Part shown: piece after piece, positions 20,601 to 31,995 of the stretch
How positions within the stretch are numbered: the stretch's first letter is position 1
Layout: each line of letters opens with the position of its first letter
Assembly: GCF_017916325.1 (NCBI RefSeq)
Contig: NC_090171.1
Span: 760,501 to 824,500, forward strand
Length of the DNA: 64,000 nt
Direction: 5' to 3'
DNA from: Leishmania martiniquensis
Lineage: Eukaryota; Euglenozoa; Kinetoplastea; Trypanosomatida; Trypanosomatidae
Program-made: the position numbers and the translations under genes
Notes under the pieces: model-generated
What the model saw: the letters and a program-made list of their open reading frames with translations, nothing else
What the model was told of the DNA's origin: nothing
Databases searched by the model: none

Positions 20601-21735
20601 TTTTCTTTCGTTGGGGAGAGGTCTTATGCCCAGTTCCGGGTAGGTGTGCGCAGCCCCCGCAGCGGTGGCGGCGGATCAGTCAGTGTCTACCGCGCTTTTT
20701 TTTTCGGAGCACTGTTGCCGCGGTGTGCGTCGCCTCCTGTTTCACACCCCGCTGCTTCGTGTGTTGGGTTAACGACGGTGTTGACTGGACGAAGAAAAAT
20801 GCGCGGAAGAGCGAGCAAAAGGTCGTAAGGAAGAGAAAGGGTATGCGTGTCCCCAGGAGAGAGGCACCGCGTTGCACAGCACACCAGAGGTGTATGATTG
20901 GGTTCGAGAAGCGCCGCGACAAAGTCGATAGGGAACGACGTGGAGTCTCTTCTCTTTTACTTTCGTCGTCGCTCTCGCCCGGTGGTTGATGCCACCCACG
21001 CAGCTTCGAGCGCCTCCTTCGCTTGGCTTTCTGAAGGAAGGCGTGGGCAACGTCAAAGGAGGGAGCCCCAAAAAAAAAATCCTCATCCATCTTCGCCCAG
21101 CAGAGCATCCAATGCGCAGCACTCTGTTGGGCCTGCCCTTCATACAGAAACTTTTCGTCTCCCCGAGGCGATACAAGCGCAATCAGAGAACACGAAAAAA
21201 AAAAGAGAGGCATTAAGGTCTGTGCGGCTCCCGCAGCTGTTCCTCCTACCTCCGCCAAGCGCCTCTCTGCATCCCCCCTCGTCGATCAGCTGATCCGCCA
21301 CAAGTATGCTAAAGCAAAAGCTCGAAGCCGCCAGGGCAGGCAAATCAAAGCGTCATGACAGAGTTGAGAGAATAGCAGCGGAGACAGAGCACACCAGCGG
21401 AACAGTGGCAGAAAAAAAAAAGATAATGGCACTAAAAGGTACAGATCCGAGACAGTGGCACACGCAGTGCGACACGCAAACACACACTCGCAGGCAGAGA
21501 ACGTGTGGGTCGAGCAGGCGGAAGAAAACCCAAAAAAAAAAATCGGGAACGAAAGTGTGTATGTCGGTGCACGCGCAACCCACAAGCAAGACATCGCCAG
21601 AGGCAGCGAGCTTGACGTCTCGCATCGCGGTCCCCCTCTTGCCTCTCCTCCGTATACAGGCACACACGCACAAGTATAGTCGTGGGCATGCCCACGACTT
21701 TCTGTCATCGGCTCCTCAGCTTTTGTGTTTCGCCG
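20601..21735. other. intergenic region with a perfect palindrome
   Basis: This lies between the coiled-coil gene at 21.7 kb and trypanin. It contains several A-runs (about 21,070, 21,195, 21,412, 21,533), which on the coding minus strand are T-runs that could serve as polypyrimidine signals. A 22-bp palindrome at 21,678-21,699 is listed separately. No gene was supported. Confidence 0.5.
21678..21699. repeat. 22-bp perfect palindrome in a 3' UTR
   Basis: The two 11-bp halves, each containing GTGGGCA or its complement, are exact reverse complements with no spacer. It sits about 37 bp downstream of the stop codon of the minus-strand gene at 21,736, so it would fall in that mRNA's 3' UTR. With no loop it would make an imperfect hairpin in RNA but an ideal dimeric protein site in DNA. 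Its function is unknown. Confidence 0.9.
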
Positions 21736-23226
21736 CTAGCGCCGCTGGGCCGACTCGACGGCGCGCCCCCGCTTGGCCTCCAGCGAGTGCTGCTCGCTCT
21801 TGATCATTTGCTTGATCTCGACAATCTTGCTATAGATGTCTCGCCACGACTCGCCGCGGGACGCCTCTATCGCCCATGACTTGAGCTCGCGCACGCAATC
21901 ATCGAACTCGTCCTGCCGCCGCTTCGACTCTATCACGGTGTCCTCAGCGGGGCTGATGTAAGTCAGACGCTGAAGCACTGCTTCACGGAAACACTGATAG
22001 CCCGCTCGCAGGGCCTGGGCCCGCTGCGCGAACGCGCGCACCTCGCTGGGCAACTCGCCCAGTTCCTTCGAGAGCGCCTGGCTCACTTGCTGAAACTGGC
22101 TTTGGAGGTTGCCAAGGTCGCCGAGCTCCTTTTGCCGGCTGCGCTGCGTTGCCATGTAGCGCTCCAGTTCCTGCAGAAACTTCGCGGCATGCTCTGAGTA
22201 GTTCGAGTACTTTTCCACCTCCACATGCAGCGGTGAGTCAGGGTGGATCTCGAACAGCGTCTTCGATAGCCGCTCCAGAGTCAACACCTGCAGGTAAAGC
22301 CACACCTCCTCCGCTTCTAGCAGTGCCCTCTGCACTGGGACCAAGTTTGCTTGGACGAACTCGTGCACGCTGTCGAACAGCACGGCAAAGTTGTTTGACA
22401 TGGTCCGGTAGTTGTCGACCAGCGTGGCGCAATACTCCTGCACGTGATCGGGCTCCTGCATTGCCTCCAAGTTGGTCAGCTGCTGTCGGCACCAGCCCGT
22501 TAGCTTGGCGCACTCCGAAAAGAACCTCTCCAGTTTTGCGTCTCGGGCCTCGCGCATGGCCTTCCCGCGACGGACGTGATCGCCGGCCTTCGTTGCCAGG
22601 TCCATGACTTCCGTGAACAGGGCCTCATCGTCCTTCAGGTACGTCTTCGCCGAGAGCTGCAGCTCGGCGGTCTTGCTGCGGAGCGATTGCAGCGCGCGCT
22701 TTAGTGTATCCTTCTTCACATCCCACGACTGGGGATCGGTGAAGCGCTTATCCTGCTGACTAAGCCTCCCGTCTCGGACATCTTCCAGGCTTCTCGCGAG
22801 GATTGCCTTGAAGACGGTGCGGGAGAGAGAAAGGTGGTCGTGCAGCTCCGATAGCTCCTTGGCGTAGGCCACAAACGCGTCAGCGTCAGCGGCACTTCGG
22901 CCAATTTTGATTGGGCTGTAGTGGCCCTGCGCCCTCGCCAGCAGGCGCGCCTTCTCCGCCCGCAAAGCGGCCACCTCACTCTCCGCATCCGTTGCGCGAG
23001 TGACAGCGTTTTTCACCTCGGTGAAGTCGCCGTCAGACAAGCTCAGGTCCCTCGTGCCAAGCGCAAATAACTGGCTCGTCTCTTTGAAGAGGTTAGCGAC
23101 TTCGCTCTCGGAGAGGTTTTTGTTCGTGTGCTGTTCCACCTTCGCTGACTGGAAGGACTTGCACATCTCATCGCGCAGCCGGAAAATGGGGCCGGCCGCG
23201 CCTTGGCCGAGGCCTGCTTGCCGCAT
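21736..23226 (-). CDS. helical coiled-coil protein, possibly flagellar/cytoskeletal
   Basis: This encodes a 496-aa, almost wholly alpha-helical protein. Heptad-like and spectrin-like helices run from about residue 60 to the end (for example ESEVAALRAEKARLLARAQ and SEHAAKFLQELERYMATQRSRQKEL). It has no signal peptide or membrane segment. I cannot assign it to a family. Its composition and regular helices recall paraflagellar rod or other flagellar cytoskeletal components of trypanosomatids, and the next gene downstream is trypanin, but gene order carries little functional meaning in these genomes. The first ATG at 23226 is used; a start at MCKSFQSAKV, about 20 codons in, is possible. Confidence 0.85.
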   Translation of the reverse strand: MRQAGLGQGAAGPIFRLRDEMCKSFQSAKVEQHTNKNLSESEVANLFKETSQLFALGTRDLSLSDGDFTEVKNAVTRATDAESEVAALRAEKARLLARAQGHYSPIKIGRSAADADAFVAYAKELSELHDHLSLSRTVFKAILARSLEDVRDGRLSQQDKRFTDPQSWDVKKDTLKRALQSLRSKTAELQLSAKTYLKDDEALFTEVMDLATKAGDHVRRGKAMREARDAKLERFFSECAKLTGWCRQQLTNLEAMQEPDHVQEYCATLVDNYRTMSNNFAVLFDSVHEFVQANLVPVQRALLEAEEVWLYLQVLTLERLSKTLFEIHPDSPLHVEVEKYSNYSEHAAKFLQELERYMATQRSRQKELGDLGNLQSQFQQVSQALSKELGELPSEVRAFAQRAQALRAGYQCFREAVLQRLTYISPAEDTVIESKRRQDEFDDCVRELKSWAIEASRGESWRDIYSKIVEIKQMIKSEQHSLEAKRGRAVESAQRR

Positions 23227-24968
23227 ACTCCACTAGCTGCTATTGCACTAGTCCCCTTCTCCTTTGAATCGGCGTCCGCCGGCCTGTCTGCCTGTCCGCG
23301 TGTGTATGTGTGTGGCGCTGGTGAACGCACCCCTCCCAGCTCTACAAGTCTAAAAGGTGGAAAAGAGGGGGAAAGACACACACAAAAGAAAAATGTTGCT
23401 GGACTGAGGAATGATCGCTTGCAGGGGAGAGGAAGGGAAAGGCGGGACCGGGGAGCGGGGGAAAGAGAGCACACGAGAGGAGCGTCAAGTAAAGTGAGCC
23501 AAGACGAGATATCAGACTGCAAGAAACCAAAGCAGAGGAACGACGCGAAAGACGGTGAGCAGTGAAGAAGGGAGTGCTAACAGGAAGAGGGGGGAGGGGA
23601 CAGGAAGAAGCAAAGCGAGACAGGCCAACCCGCCCCCACTCACAACTCTCGCCGCGGACAGCAGAAACGCACGTAACCCGAAAGGAGCCGCAGCGCGTGT
23701 CGTGTTGGCTTTTACCGATGCGCTGTTCGCTTTTGTTCTGCGACTGTCTCGCCCCTGTGCTCAGGGGAGATGAAGCGCAGTGATGCGTAACCCTAAAGGA
23801 GTGTAATGTGTGTCAATGCGAGAGAGGAAACCACCTGGTGTGTCCTCAGCGGAATGGGATAGGTGGCTGTCGTGCAGTCCCCCTGAGCTTCCTAAAGGCG
23901 AAGCGTAAGGCGACGCCGCGCTTGAGGGGAGGGCAAAGGGGGTCAGACGGCGTCCACTGAAATGGGGGCAGAGCAAGACAAAGCAAAGCCAGTGGGGCGG
24001 TGTGATGAAACAGAAGAGGGCTAAATGATACGCACGAACGCATAGATGCATACGCGCAACGATGAGTCCGCAACCAAGTGAAAGCACCAACGGCTGCACG
24101 GCAGTTCAACGAGCACAGAATGCGTAGCAAAGATGTGACGAGAAAGAGGAGCAAAAGAATTCGAAGCGGAAATGCAGAGAGGAAGAGACTGACCCCGCCG
24201 CTGTTTCGGCAGGATCTGCAGCACGCTACATGGCACGAGCACTTTCAAGTGGTTCGTGTGCTTCACAAGCGTACTTCCTCTTTTCCCGGGCGCTCTCCGA
24301 TTTCCAGTGGAGACAGACACGCCAATAAGTAAGGTAAGATCAGCGAGAGCGGCGACCTATCCTGGTAGGCCGTCTGGGAAGCGACTGCAGCTCAGCAAAT
24401 GCGAAGCCAAGGCCATAACTTGGAGGGAGCAGGAGGTACCTTCCGACACAGTCGCCAATGCTCACAGCTGCGTCTCCCTCCCACGTTGCGCTTGCGACGT
24501 CTTTTTTTTCCGCGTGCGAAGGACAGAGCTCAGAGTCACTCAAGATGTCCCCTCTGTGCGCGCCCTCCCTCTTTACTGGTTTATGCAGTTATTTTTTTAG
24601 TAATACGGTCGCGTCTCTTTCCAGTCAGTTAGAACGAACGAGAGAAGGGGGCGAAATAAGACAGGAAAGGAAAAGCAAATACCGGGGAGGAGGAGGGGGG
24701 GGCAAACTTGAAAGAAGCGAGAAGGGCGCCTTCGGCGCAACTCGTGGCGAGACAGAGTGAGAGCGCGTGAGAAGAGAGCCGCTGGACAAAAGAGAGCATG
24801 GAGATGCGTAATACGTGAAGGCACCCGCGTGCGCAGACGCATCCGCACAACGCCGATGCCTCCGCACCCAGCTCACGCACCAGCACCGCTGCTAGCGCCG
24901 CCATCACGCCAAATGAGCCCCAAGCCCCGTGTCCGGTATGGCTGCACGTTTCTCGTCGCAAATCCACC
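23227..24968. other. intergenic region, 1.7 kb
   Basis: This separates the ribosomal protein L37a gene from the coiled-coil gene. It should contain the L37a 3' UTR. T-runs occur at about 24,501-24,508 and 24,591-24,597 on the plus strand. Open frames on both strands are short, overlapping and low-complexity. No RNA gene was recognised. Confidence 0.45.
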
Positions 24969-25247
24969 TTAGATCTTGGCCAGCTCGCGCAGACGGCGCA
25001 CCGTGGAGCGAACGGTGCTGTTGTTGGGAGTGCTAAGGGTATACGCCCCACCGGCGACGGTCTTGCTGCAGCCGTCGCAGCGCCAGATGCCAACAGCCTT
25101 GCGGCGGAACGCGAACTTACCGCAGAAGGAGCAGAAGTGCTTGGCGTGCTGGGACACCTCGAGCTTCTTCGCGCGCTTACGTGGGTTGGCGCCGTAACGG
25201 GTGCCGTAGCGGCCCATCACGCCCATCTTCACCGTACGCTTCGCCAT
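24969..25247 (-). CDS. RPL37A: 60S ribosomal protein L37a (eL43)
   Basis: This is a 92-aa cytosolic large-subunit ribosomal protein of the eL43 family. The conserved C2-C2 zinc ribbon is intact: C39-x2-C42 (HFCSFCGK) and C57-x2-C60 (RCDGCSK). The family phrase GGAYTLSTP follows at about residues 66-74, and the length equals that of eukaryotic homologues. The start MAKRTVK at 25247 is the ATG; the codon just upstream (GTG) is not needed. The gene stands alone between two unusually long intergenic spacers. Confidence 0.98.
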
Positions 25248-27721
25248 CACTTCAACGAGAAACGGCTACGTAGCCAAAGATAAGCGCATGGGGTTTGGGA
25301 AAAAAAATGCCATGTCGCCAATGAGGGCGGTTCGATCGTGTGCCGAGGAGCACGACACACAACCGCACACATGCATTCAAACATTTCACGCGCGCAAGGG
25401 CGCGTGCGGTGGCCAACGTCAGCAAAGGAGAGGGGGGAAGAGCAGTCATGCGAGAGGAAGAGGTGAGATGCGAGAGAGTATGAAGAAGGAGGGGGCATGA
25501 AGGGAGGTGCACGCGTCATCCTCGCGGCATGAAGCGAGAAAAAAATGGCGTAACAAACTTGCGCTTCGAATACGCTCGGTAGATGGAGGCATACAGAGGA
25601 TGCGCGAAAAGCAGTTGGGGAATACGACTCTCTCCCGCTGCCTTCTTTGATTTCGTTTTCGCCCGTTACTCCCGTCACCGCCTGAGGTGTGCTTGGCAGA
25701 CGAGTGAACGGACAGAGAGCGCGTCCGCCTCACATAAGGCACCGCACACCAGCAAGAAGGAAGAGAGAGGGAGAGAGACACGTGCGCCAGACCCACAACC
25801 TCCATAGCACTGTCCCATCCTCTAAGCGGGGTTTTTGACACATGCCAACGCTCCATGCGCGTGCTCAAGCGCCTTTCCCATCCAAGTGTCTCCTCCCCGT
25901 ATAACCGTTCGCCCACTGGTGCTGGTGCGTGTGCCCCCCCGGCAGGGAAAAGGGGCGGAAGAGCCTCAGATAGTACCAACACCACATAGCTTTAGTGGCA
26001 CATTTCTGCTCCTTGCCAGCCGGCTCTCGCTCAAAGGCAGGTGCGAAGCACGGTGTTCGTGTCCCTGCCACAGGCAGGAGAACGGCTTCGCCGAATCTTC
26101 CGCAGCTAAGCTTCTGCCGCCAAATCACTGAAGGGGGAGGGGAAGGGGGGATAAAGAAAGATCACCGGAAAAGAGTCAGCCATACCAATTGAATCGTTTA
26201 CGTGCACTCCCACAGCGTCTTCTTCCTTTAGGGGTTTTTCTCCCTTTTGATGGTACGGGACCGCAAAGCAGGAAAAAAGAAGAGCAGCACAGGACAGAGA
26301 GCCAAACAAAAAGACTGAATGGCAATCGATATGGCCGAGCCGTCCACATGGCCTCATGTATCAAGTTGTGGGCCCTCAGCCACGCATAAAGACACATACA
26401 CACACTGATCACCCGCTACTGAGCCGGAAAAAAAAAGAAGGAAAACAAAGCACCGTAACAGCTGCTGAAGCGGTAGTGAAGGCCGAAGAGTGTGGGCAAC
26501 GAAAAATGAGAACACTGCATTGGAGGAAGCGCGAAAAGATAACGAAGTCCGTCGCACATTCGCCACACCACCCACCAGGAGCGAAGCCTCACACATCAAA
26601 GAGGAGAAATTCCCGGTGCCCTTGGTGGCTATTGTGGGGTGTCTGCCTCACGGAATAGAGTCAACACGCAGCTGGAAAAAGATACCCGAGAGCTTAGAAG
26701 AGACAAGACAACACGCGAGTCGGAGTTCCGCCAAGTGTAAAAAGAAAAAAGAGGGGAACGCCCCTCTGAATTGGCCTCCCCCTCCTTCCACTGAAGCGCG
26801 GCAACAGCAGCAGTACAACACGAGAGCGAAAGAAAGGCCGATGCAAGGGTGGCACCATCCTCTTATTCATCACCTCTCCTTTACAACCTCACTCGTTTCG
26901 GTGATCCCGTCTTGTTCAAGCGGCCCATCCATCCACGCCCCCCTCCTCGAATACACATAATCCTCTCTCCCCTGCACCTGAAACGAGCGTCACCAGGTCG
27001 TGCCGCAGCTCCAGAGTCACGACAAGACTCGTGCAGGGCAGCCTGCGGTGCCGGATAAGAGAAGAACAAAAGGTGAGGGTGGGCTAGAGCGGCGCAGATG
27101 GGAGAAAAGAAAACGTCGAGGAGGGCCTCTGTTCGTAGCGCAGAGTCGACCAGCAAGACGAACTAGACCTCGAGAGAGAGAGAAACAGGAATGCCAGTGT
27201 ACGTCGCCCCTTCCCGTCCGAGTGGCTATGCAGCTCATACGGCACGGCCAATTTCCGAGAAGGCAGAAGAGTCGGAGAGGAGTAAGATGGTGACTGGTAC
27301 GTAGCCACCTCGCTCTGCCACACAGACCAACACCACAGGCCTGTCAAGGAGAAAACAGAGGCGTACCCTTTGTGGCTGGCCCACCCTCACATTCTTATTT
27401 TCTTCAGCAGTGCACCCTTGAGCTTCTCCAGCCAAGCGGTAGCGCGCTCTGTCGTATCTGTTCCCCCTGCTTCCTCTCGCTCTCTCCTACGTCTCGCACC
27501 CCTTCGCTTAGCCTCGCCACAGAAGAAAACCACGGTGTGCGCATCATCTTTTTGTACTTGTGCTGCTGTGTTCACTCGTGGCGCTCGTGGCGCTGTTCTC
27601 GTTCGCTTTCTCGTCTCTCGCGAAGGCAGGGGCCTGGACAGAGATACGGTAATACGGGTTGACGATGAAAGTGAAGCACGCGCTCAAGACCCGCACGCCC
27701 GAAGACGACGCGGCGCAGGCC
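25248..27721. other. long intergenic region, 2.5 kb
   Basis: This is the longest ordinary spacer in the minus array, between the RING protein gene and L37a. It contains G-rich and A-rich stretches, and open frames on both strands up to about 180 codons with no domain-like pattern. I found no tRNA, snRNA or small ORF that I can defend. It should include a long 3' UTR for the RING gene. Confidence 0.45.
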
Positions 27722-28609
27722 CTACAGGTACGCCAGAAGCTGGATCAAAAGAAAGACAAAAAAGAAGCTGATGATCAAGTTGCGCACGATGGTTGGCGGC
27801 GAAGCATCGTCGGCAGGGTCTTCCGCTGAAGGATCTGCAGAGGCTGAGCGCGCGGCCGCTGGTGGCGGCCGCGCCCCATACCGCCTGGCGCCTGCCGCCT
27901 CATCCGCTGCCTGGCTCGTGCTGGCCAACTCGGGGTTGCCGCGCAGTCGGTTGAACCAGCGTGCCGACACCTGCGCCCACTCACGCCACGGCGCGTAGTG
28001 ATACAGAGTCCAAATCGCGACAACAAAGATAGAGAAAAGCATCCCGGTACCGCCACCAAAGAAGAAGATGCCACTACCCATGGTCAGCGGCATGCCACCA
28101 CGATTTATGTGGACATTCTGGAACTGGTGACGCTGCTGCGGGCGGGGGTTAGGCGGCGCACGATCGGCGCTTGGGCGCGGGTGGTGGTGGTGCTGCTGCT
28201 GCTGCTGACGTTCCGGCCGATGCTGTTCCGAGGACGCCTGGGCCGCGCGGCGTGCGTCACGGCCCGGGGCAAAGCTGTAAGCGCTAGGGCGGCTAAAAAA
28301 TTCCTCCTGCGCGAGGTCGGCCGCGGCTGCCGATGTTGTCAGTGGTGCTGAGGAGGAGCTCTGACTTCTGCCTGTCCTTTTCGCCGGTTGTCGGCCCTTG
28401 CCGTACAAAGGAATGATATCACCAGCTACCCGCTCATCGACGCGGCCTTTGCAAACCGGACACTCTGGAGCGCCAGCCGCGCTGTGGAGCCAGTGCTCGA
28501 GACATTCCCAGCAGAAGAGGTGACCGCAGCGGGTGACGACCGGCTCCGTGGCGGTGTCGAGGCAGATGGCGCACGAGAAGTCCGCGAGAGGAGCGCTGGT
28601 TGACGTCAT
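27722..28609 (-). CDS. membrane-anchored RING-finger E3 ligase (RNF5/RNF185-like)
   Basis: This 295-aa protein starts with a complete RING-HC domain: C13, C16, C28, H30, C33, C36, C50 and C53 in CAICLD ... CGHLFCWECLEHWL ... CPVC spacing. The arrangement matches the RNF5/RMA1/RNF185 group of ER-anchored ubiquitin ligases, which put the RING at the N-terminus and hydrophobic helices at the C-terminus. A Gln/His-rich linker (about 155-185) leads to a hydrophobic segment (FGGGTGMLFSIFVVAIWTLY, about 205-225) and a second one at the extreme C-terminus (IISFFFVFLLIQLLAYL). This suggests a role in ER quality control. The ATG at 28609 was chosen because the RING begins 12 residues later; an in-frame extension to 28,753 adds only basic, Phe/Arg-rich sequence. 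Confidence 0.9.
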   Translation of the reverse strand: MTSTSAPLADFSCAICLDTATEPVVTRCGHLFCWECLEHWLHSAAGAPECPVCKGRVDERVAGDIIPLYGKGRQPAKRTGRSQSSSSAPLTTSAAAADLAQEEFFSRPSAYSFAPGRDARRAAQASSEQHRPERQQQQQHHHHPRPSADRAPPNPRPQQRHQFQNVHINRGGMPLTMGSGIFFFGGGTGMLFSIFVVAIWTLYHYAPWREWAQVSARWFNRLRGNPELASTSQAADEAAGARRYGARPPPAAARSASADPSAEDPADDASPPTIVRNLIISFFFVFLLIQLLAYL

Positions 28610-30422
28610 CGTTTTTTGATAGACGCAAGAGGGAGCCGATACGCGTAGAAATGCTCGTTGACAGATCCGTCTCGTGAACCGTCTAGCAAGAGAGAGAGAG
28701 AAAGGCCGAAAGCGGTGTTTCCGTCCAATTCCTGCTGAACGTTGGTGGGACAAAGAACCTCAGCTGCCCAAAAACGACGGCACAGAAGGCAAGAAAGCCC
28801 TGGTAGAAGACAGAAGTCGGCACGCGACGCGAAGCGTCAGACCTCTTCGCACCAATGTCACTCCGCGAAAGAAAAAGAAAAATTTTCTCCCCTCTGCGCC
28901 GATTGTCAAGAGCGGTCAAGGGAGAGGGAAAATGGTAAAGGCGATGGCCCGACTACGCCAAGGTGCGACCTGAAAAGAGAGGAGGAGCTACAACACTTCA
29001 CGAAACGAAAGATAAGCAACGATGAAAACCACAGCCTGACACAAGACAGGAACACGTACGCTCGCTTCTTTGAAAGGGCCACAACGCGAAGACCAGGGGA
29101 GTCGAGGCTTGTGTATGCCTGTGATGTCAAAGCTCCTCTCTCGCTGCGGGTGTCGAAAAGAGCAGACGAGAGCGAAAGCGGAGACCACACAATAAAAGCA
29201 CCAACCCTGATCAAGGCAGAAAAAACGCGGCGAAATAACTGTAAGTCGCTCCAGAGAAGGAGGGCTGTAAATAGGGCACACTCGAATAGCAAGAGGTAAG
29301 GTGAGGTAGAAGAGGCCAGTGAAAAAAAAGCCTCGCCTCGAAGAGTGAGGGATGTGCGCCGAGCAGCAGGCGTGCTCAAGGGGCACGTCGGATATCGCCG
29401 TCGCCACACAGTTTGGAACGGGCTTCGGCCTCGCTCGTTGTTTCGCGGCTGCCGGGCAAATGACGGGCAAGCAAAGAGTAAAAGAAAGCGAAGCCGCGGA
29501 GAAGCCCTTTTTCGGGTGTCGAAAACGCAAGAAACCTGTGCAGATAGCACCGGCAAACAATAGAAAAGACCAAGGGTGGGAAGAGGCTATTACGTATGAA
29601 AGAGGATTCGACGATGCAGGACCCGCCGTGGAAACGCCTGAGAATCGCTCCCCAAGGACGACAACGATGAAAAGATGAGACGCAGCGCCTCAGAGCAGAC
29701 AGAGAATGGGTGAAGAGGTGATGAGCGTCACCCCACCTTTTGGATCTTTCCGGGGGAAAGGAAAGACAATATATCACTACACCTAAATATATATATATAT
29801 GTACTTGCAGTCATAGACGGAATGAGCAATAGATGCGCCGCTCTGTTAATCACGCGTGCCAAGAGGCCTTTGAGGGCATCCACCCCGACGGTCTTCATGG
29901 TGCATTGGTCAGGTATGCCCGAGAAGCGAGAAGAAAACGGAGACGAAGAAGGGACCGTGTTGAATAGAAACGCTATCCTCAGCAGCGCCACCGCAGCATT
30001 CGCTTCCCTCCTCGTGGAGGCAGTAAAGAACGCTGAGAATGCTCGCCGACTGGCGGCAGGAACTCTCAGAAGTCCATCGCCGGCCAGCACTGTTCTGGCT
30101 AGCGAACATGTTCGGCTTTTCGGTGCACATGCAGCCAATGCCGTGACTTCTTCCATGGTGCACATATGCCTGCCTTGCGCAGTGAGACCAAAGAAAACTG
30201 CAGCAGTGCGACCCCCGCAGCCGTGCAACACCCGCTTACAGCACTTTTACCTCCCTTCCTTCACGTGTTTCTTTTCTTCACAAGCACAAGCATCAGCAGC
30301 TCACTCTGTCCTCTGAAGCGATGGACAAACTTTATTGCACCGCCCACACCCGGGATAGCATGGAAGATGCTTTCCCTCACGCTTTCCGTGGATACAGCAC
30401 CTGCTCGACAGTAACGAGCACG
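28610..30422. other. intergenic region, 1.8 kb, with an AT repeat
   Basis: This lies between the four-span membrane protein gene and the RING gene. A short (AT)n tract is found at about 29,787-29,801. The remainder is purine-rich on the plus strand around 28,680-29,330, that is pyrimidine-rich on the coding strand, consistent with splice-acceptor sequence for the RING gene. No gene was seen. Confidence 0.45.
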
Positions 30423-31523
30423 CTATGCGTCGCCCTGTCGAGCCTCACGCATGGCAGCATCGCCTAAGGGTTGGCCTGCCGCGTGCCCCTCGGCTGCTTC
30501 GGACGGCGCCACGCACGGCGGCGTCGAGCCGGGCTGCTCACTGGCGCTGCCGCCCTCCGCGGCCGCCGCGCTTCGCCCAGGGTTGGCGGCGCCTGCAGGC
30601 GCGCGGATCTTCAGCGTGTCATCGTCCGAGCCGCCACCAGCGACGCTCGGCGTCCGGCGCAGGGACAGCTCCGAGCTCTTCAGCGGCACATTGTACGGCT
30701 CGTGCGATGCACTCGTCGACGCCGCAAGCACGTCCACGCCGCCGTGCAGCCGCTTCACAGCCATCTCCACCTTCACGCTTCGCGCGTGCGACATCAGGAT
30801 CTGCCTCTGCCGCACCCCGTCATCGTTCACCATGTGTGCAGCAGTTAGCCTCCGCACGCCCTCCTTCGTGTGCTCCGGCTCGCTCTCGAACTGGCGCCGC
30901 ACGCACAGCACAAACATCCACCGCGCCACTAGCAGAACAAGCCCGGCGCTCACCAGCGCCGCAGCGGCCACCATCAGGTCCGCCGCCACACGCCGGTGGA
31001 ACACGAGCTCGCCCTCGCCCCGCCCGCCAGCGCGGGCCGCGTCGCGCCGCGCGTGCGGCACCACGCGCGCAAAAAAAAAACCGACCGCCGCGCACTGCAG
31101 CGCCGCAGGCACGCACGCAGCGCATGCCAGTCGGCACAGAAGGCCCACCGTCGTGCGGCTCACGCGCACAACCACAAAGACAGCCGCAACAACAGCCAGC
31201 ACGCACGTCACGAAGCTGCTCACCGTCAGCCCGTTCACGGCGTGGAACGCCTCGGCGAACCGCGCGCACGAGCGCGTCAGCGTGGCCGCCGACGGATCGC
31301 ATAGCTTCACGAGCGTCGACCCGTTCCACGTATAAATTGCCGGGTGGCCCGCCACCGTGGCCACCGACAGCCCGCTTCCTCTCAGCGTGAAGTACCCCGC
31401 CGCGTCATAGGAGTGGCGCAGCCCTATTGCAGCCGCTTGCAGAGCCGCCGTGACAAACAGAAGTAGGAGCGCAGCCTGCACCTCCACGTCGCGCGGGATG
31501 GAGTGGCACAGCGCCAGGACCAT
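30423..31523 (-). CDS. four-transmembrane protein with long acidic/Ser tail
   Basis: This 366-aa protein has four hydrophobic helices at about residues 17-34, 99-119, 127-152 and 182-208. A 60-residue loop between helices 1 and 2 carries a glycosylation sequon (NGS at 68-70) and two cysteines (75, 86). A cytosolic C-terminal tail of ~155 residues follows, rich in Ser, Ala, Gly and charged residues. The topology (four spans, larger first extracellular loop) recalls amastin-like surface proteins, but I do not see the amastin signature, so I keep it as unknown. The ATG at 31523 precedes the first helix by 16 residues; an upstream in-frame codon at 31,688 adds low-complexity sequence. Third positions are extremely GC-rich. 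Confidence 0.8.
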   Translation of the reverse strand: MVLALCHSIPRDVEVQAALLLLFVTAALQAAAIGLRHSYDAAGYFTLRGSGLSVATVAGHPAIYTWNGSTLVKLCDPSAATLTRSCARFAEAFHAVNGLTVSSFVTCVLAVVAAVFVVVRVSRTTVGLLCRLACAACVPAALQCAAVGFFFARVVPHARRDAARAGGRGEGELVFHRRVAADLMVAAAALVSAGLVLLVARWMFVLCVRRQFESEPEHTKEGVRRLTAAHMVNDDGVRQRQILMSHARSVKVEMAVKRLHGGVDVLAASTSASHEPYNVPLKSSELSLRRTPSVAGGGSDDDTLKIRAPAGAANPGRSAAAAEGGSASEQPGSTPPCVAPSEAAEGHAAGQPLGDAAMREARQGDA

Positions 31524-31995
31524 CCTGCCACCTGCGCGGCCACGCGAGCGTGCAGCTTGGCCGGGAAATGGCGAGAAAGAGTAAAGAACAGAGGCTCTGT
31601 GTGAAGGCAGGTCGCTGGAAGCAGTTGCCACGCACGCAGCGCCGCGACAGCCAGAGCAAGGCGAAGGCCAGAGAGAAGGCCCGCGCACACCTCACAGGAC
31701 GAGCCCGAAGCGACCAGACGCACACGTGTGTGCTACTCAACAGGCAGAGCAAGGCCTCGAGTCGGTCCGGATGCACACCTGCGGCTGCGTCACCCTCGCC
31801 CTCGCTCAACCACAACAGCGCAGCCAACGTAGCCGGCGGCGCACTCAGCAGAGAAGCTCGCAGAAGCGTCTGAGCACAGCACACCCGGTTCAATGGCATG
31901 CAAAGGAACAAGACGGGAGAGTGAGGTAGAGGGAGACAGAAGGTGAGAGTGGGGCAGAGGGACAACTGAAGGCAGAAGGCTTCTCTTCTGCGCGG
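31524..31995. other. 5' flank of the four-span membrane protein gene
   Basis: This sequence lies between the gene start and repeat copy A. On the minus strand it contains pyrimidine-rich segments (complement of about 31,555-31,600 and 31,905-31,950) that could supply the trans-splice acceptor. No gene was seen. Confidence 0.4.

Noticed and set aside
30425..31390. Long plus-strand frames (321 and 294 codons)
   Set aside because: Antisense to the four-span membrane protein; third-position GC close to saturation creates open frames on the opposite strand.
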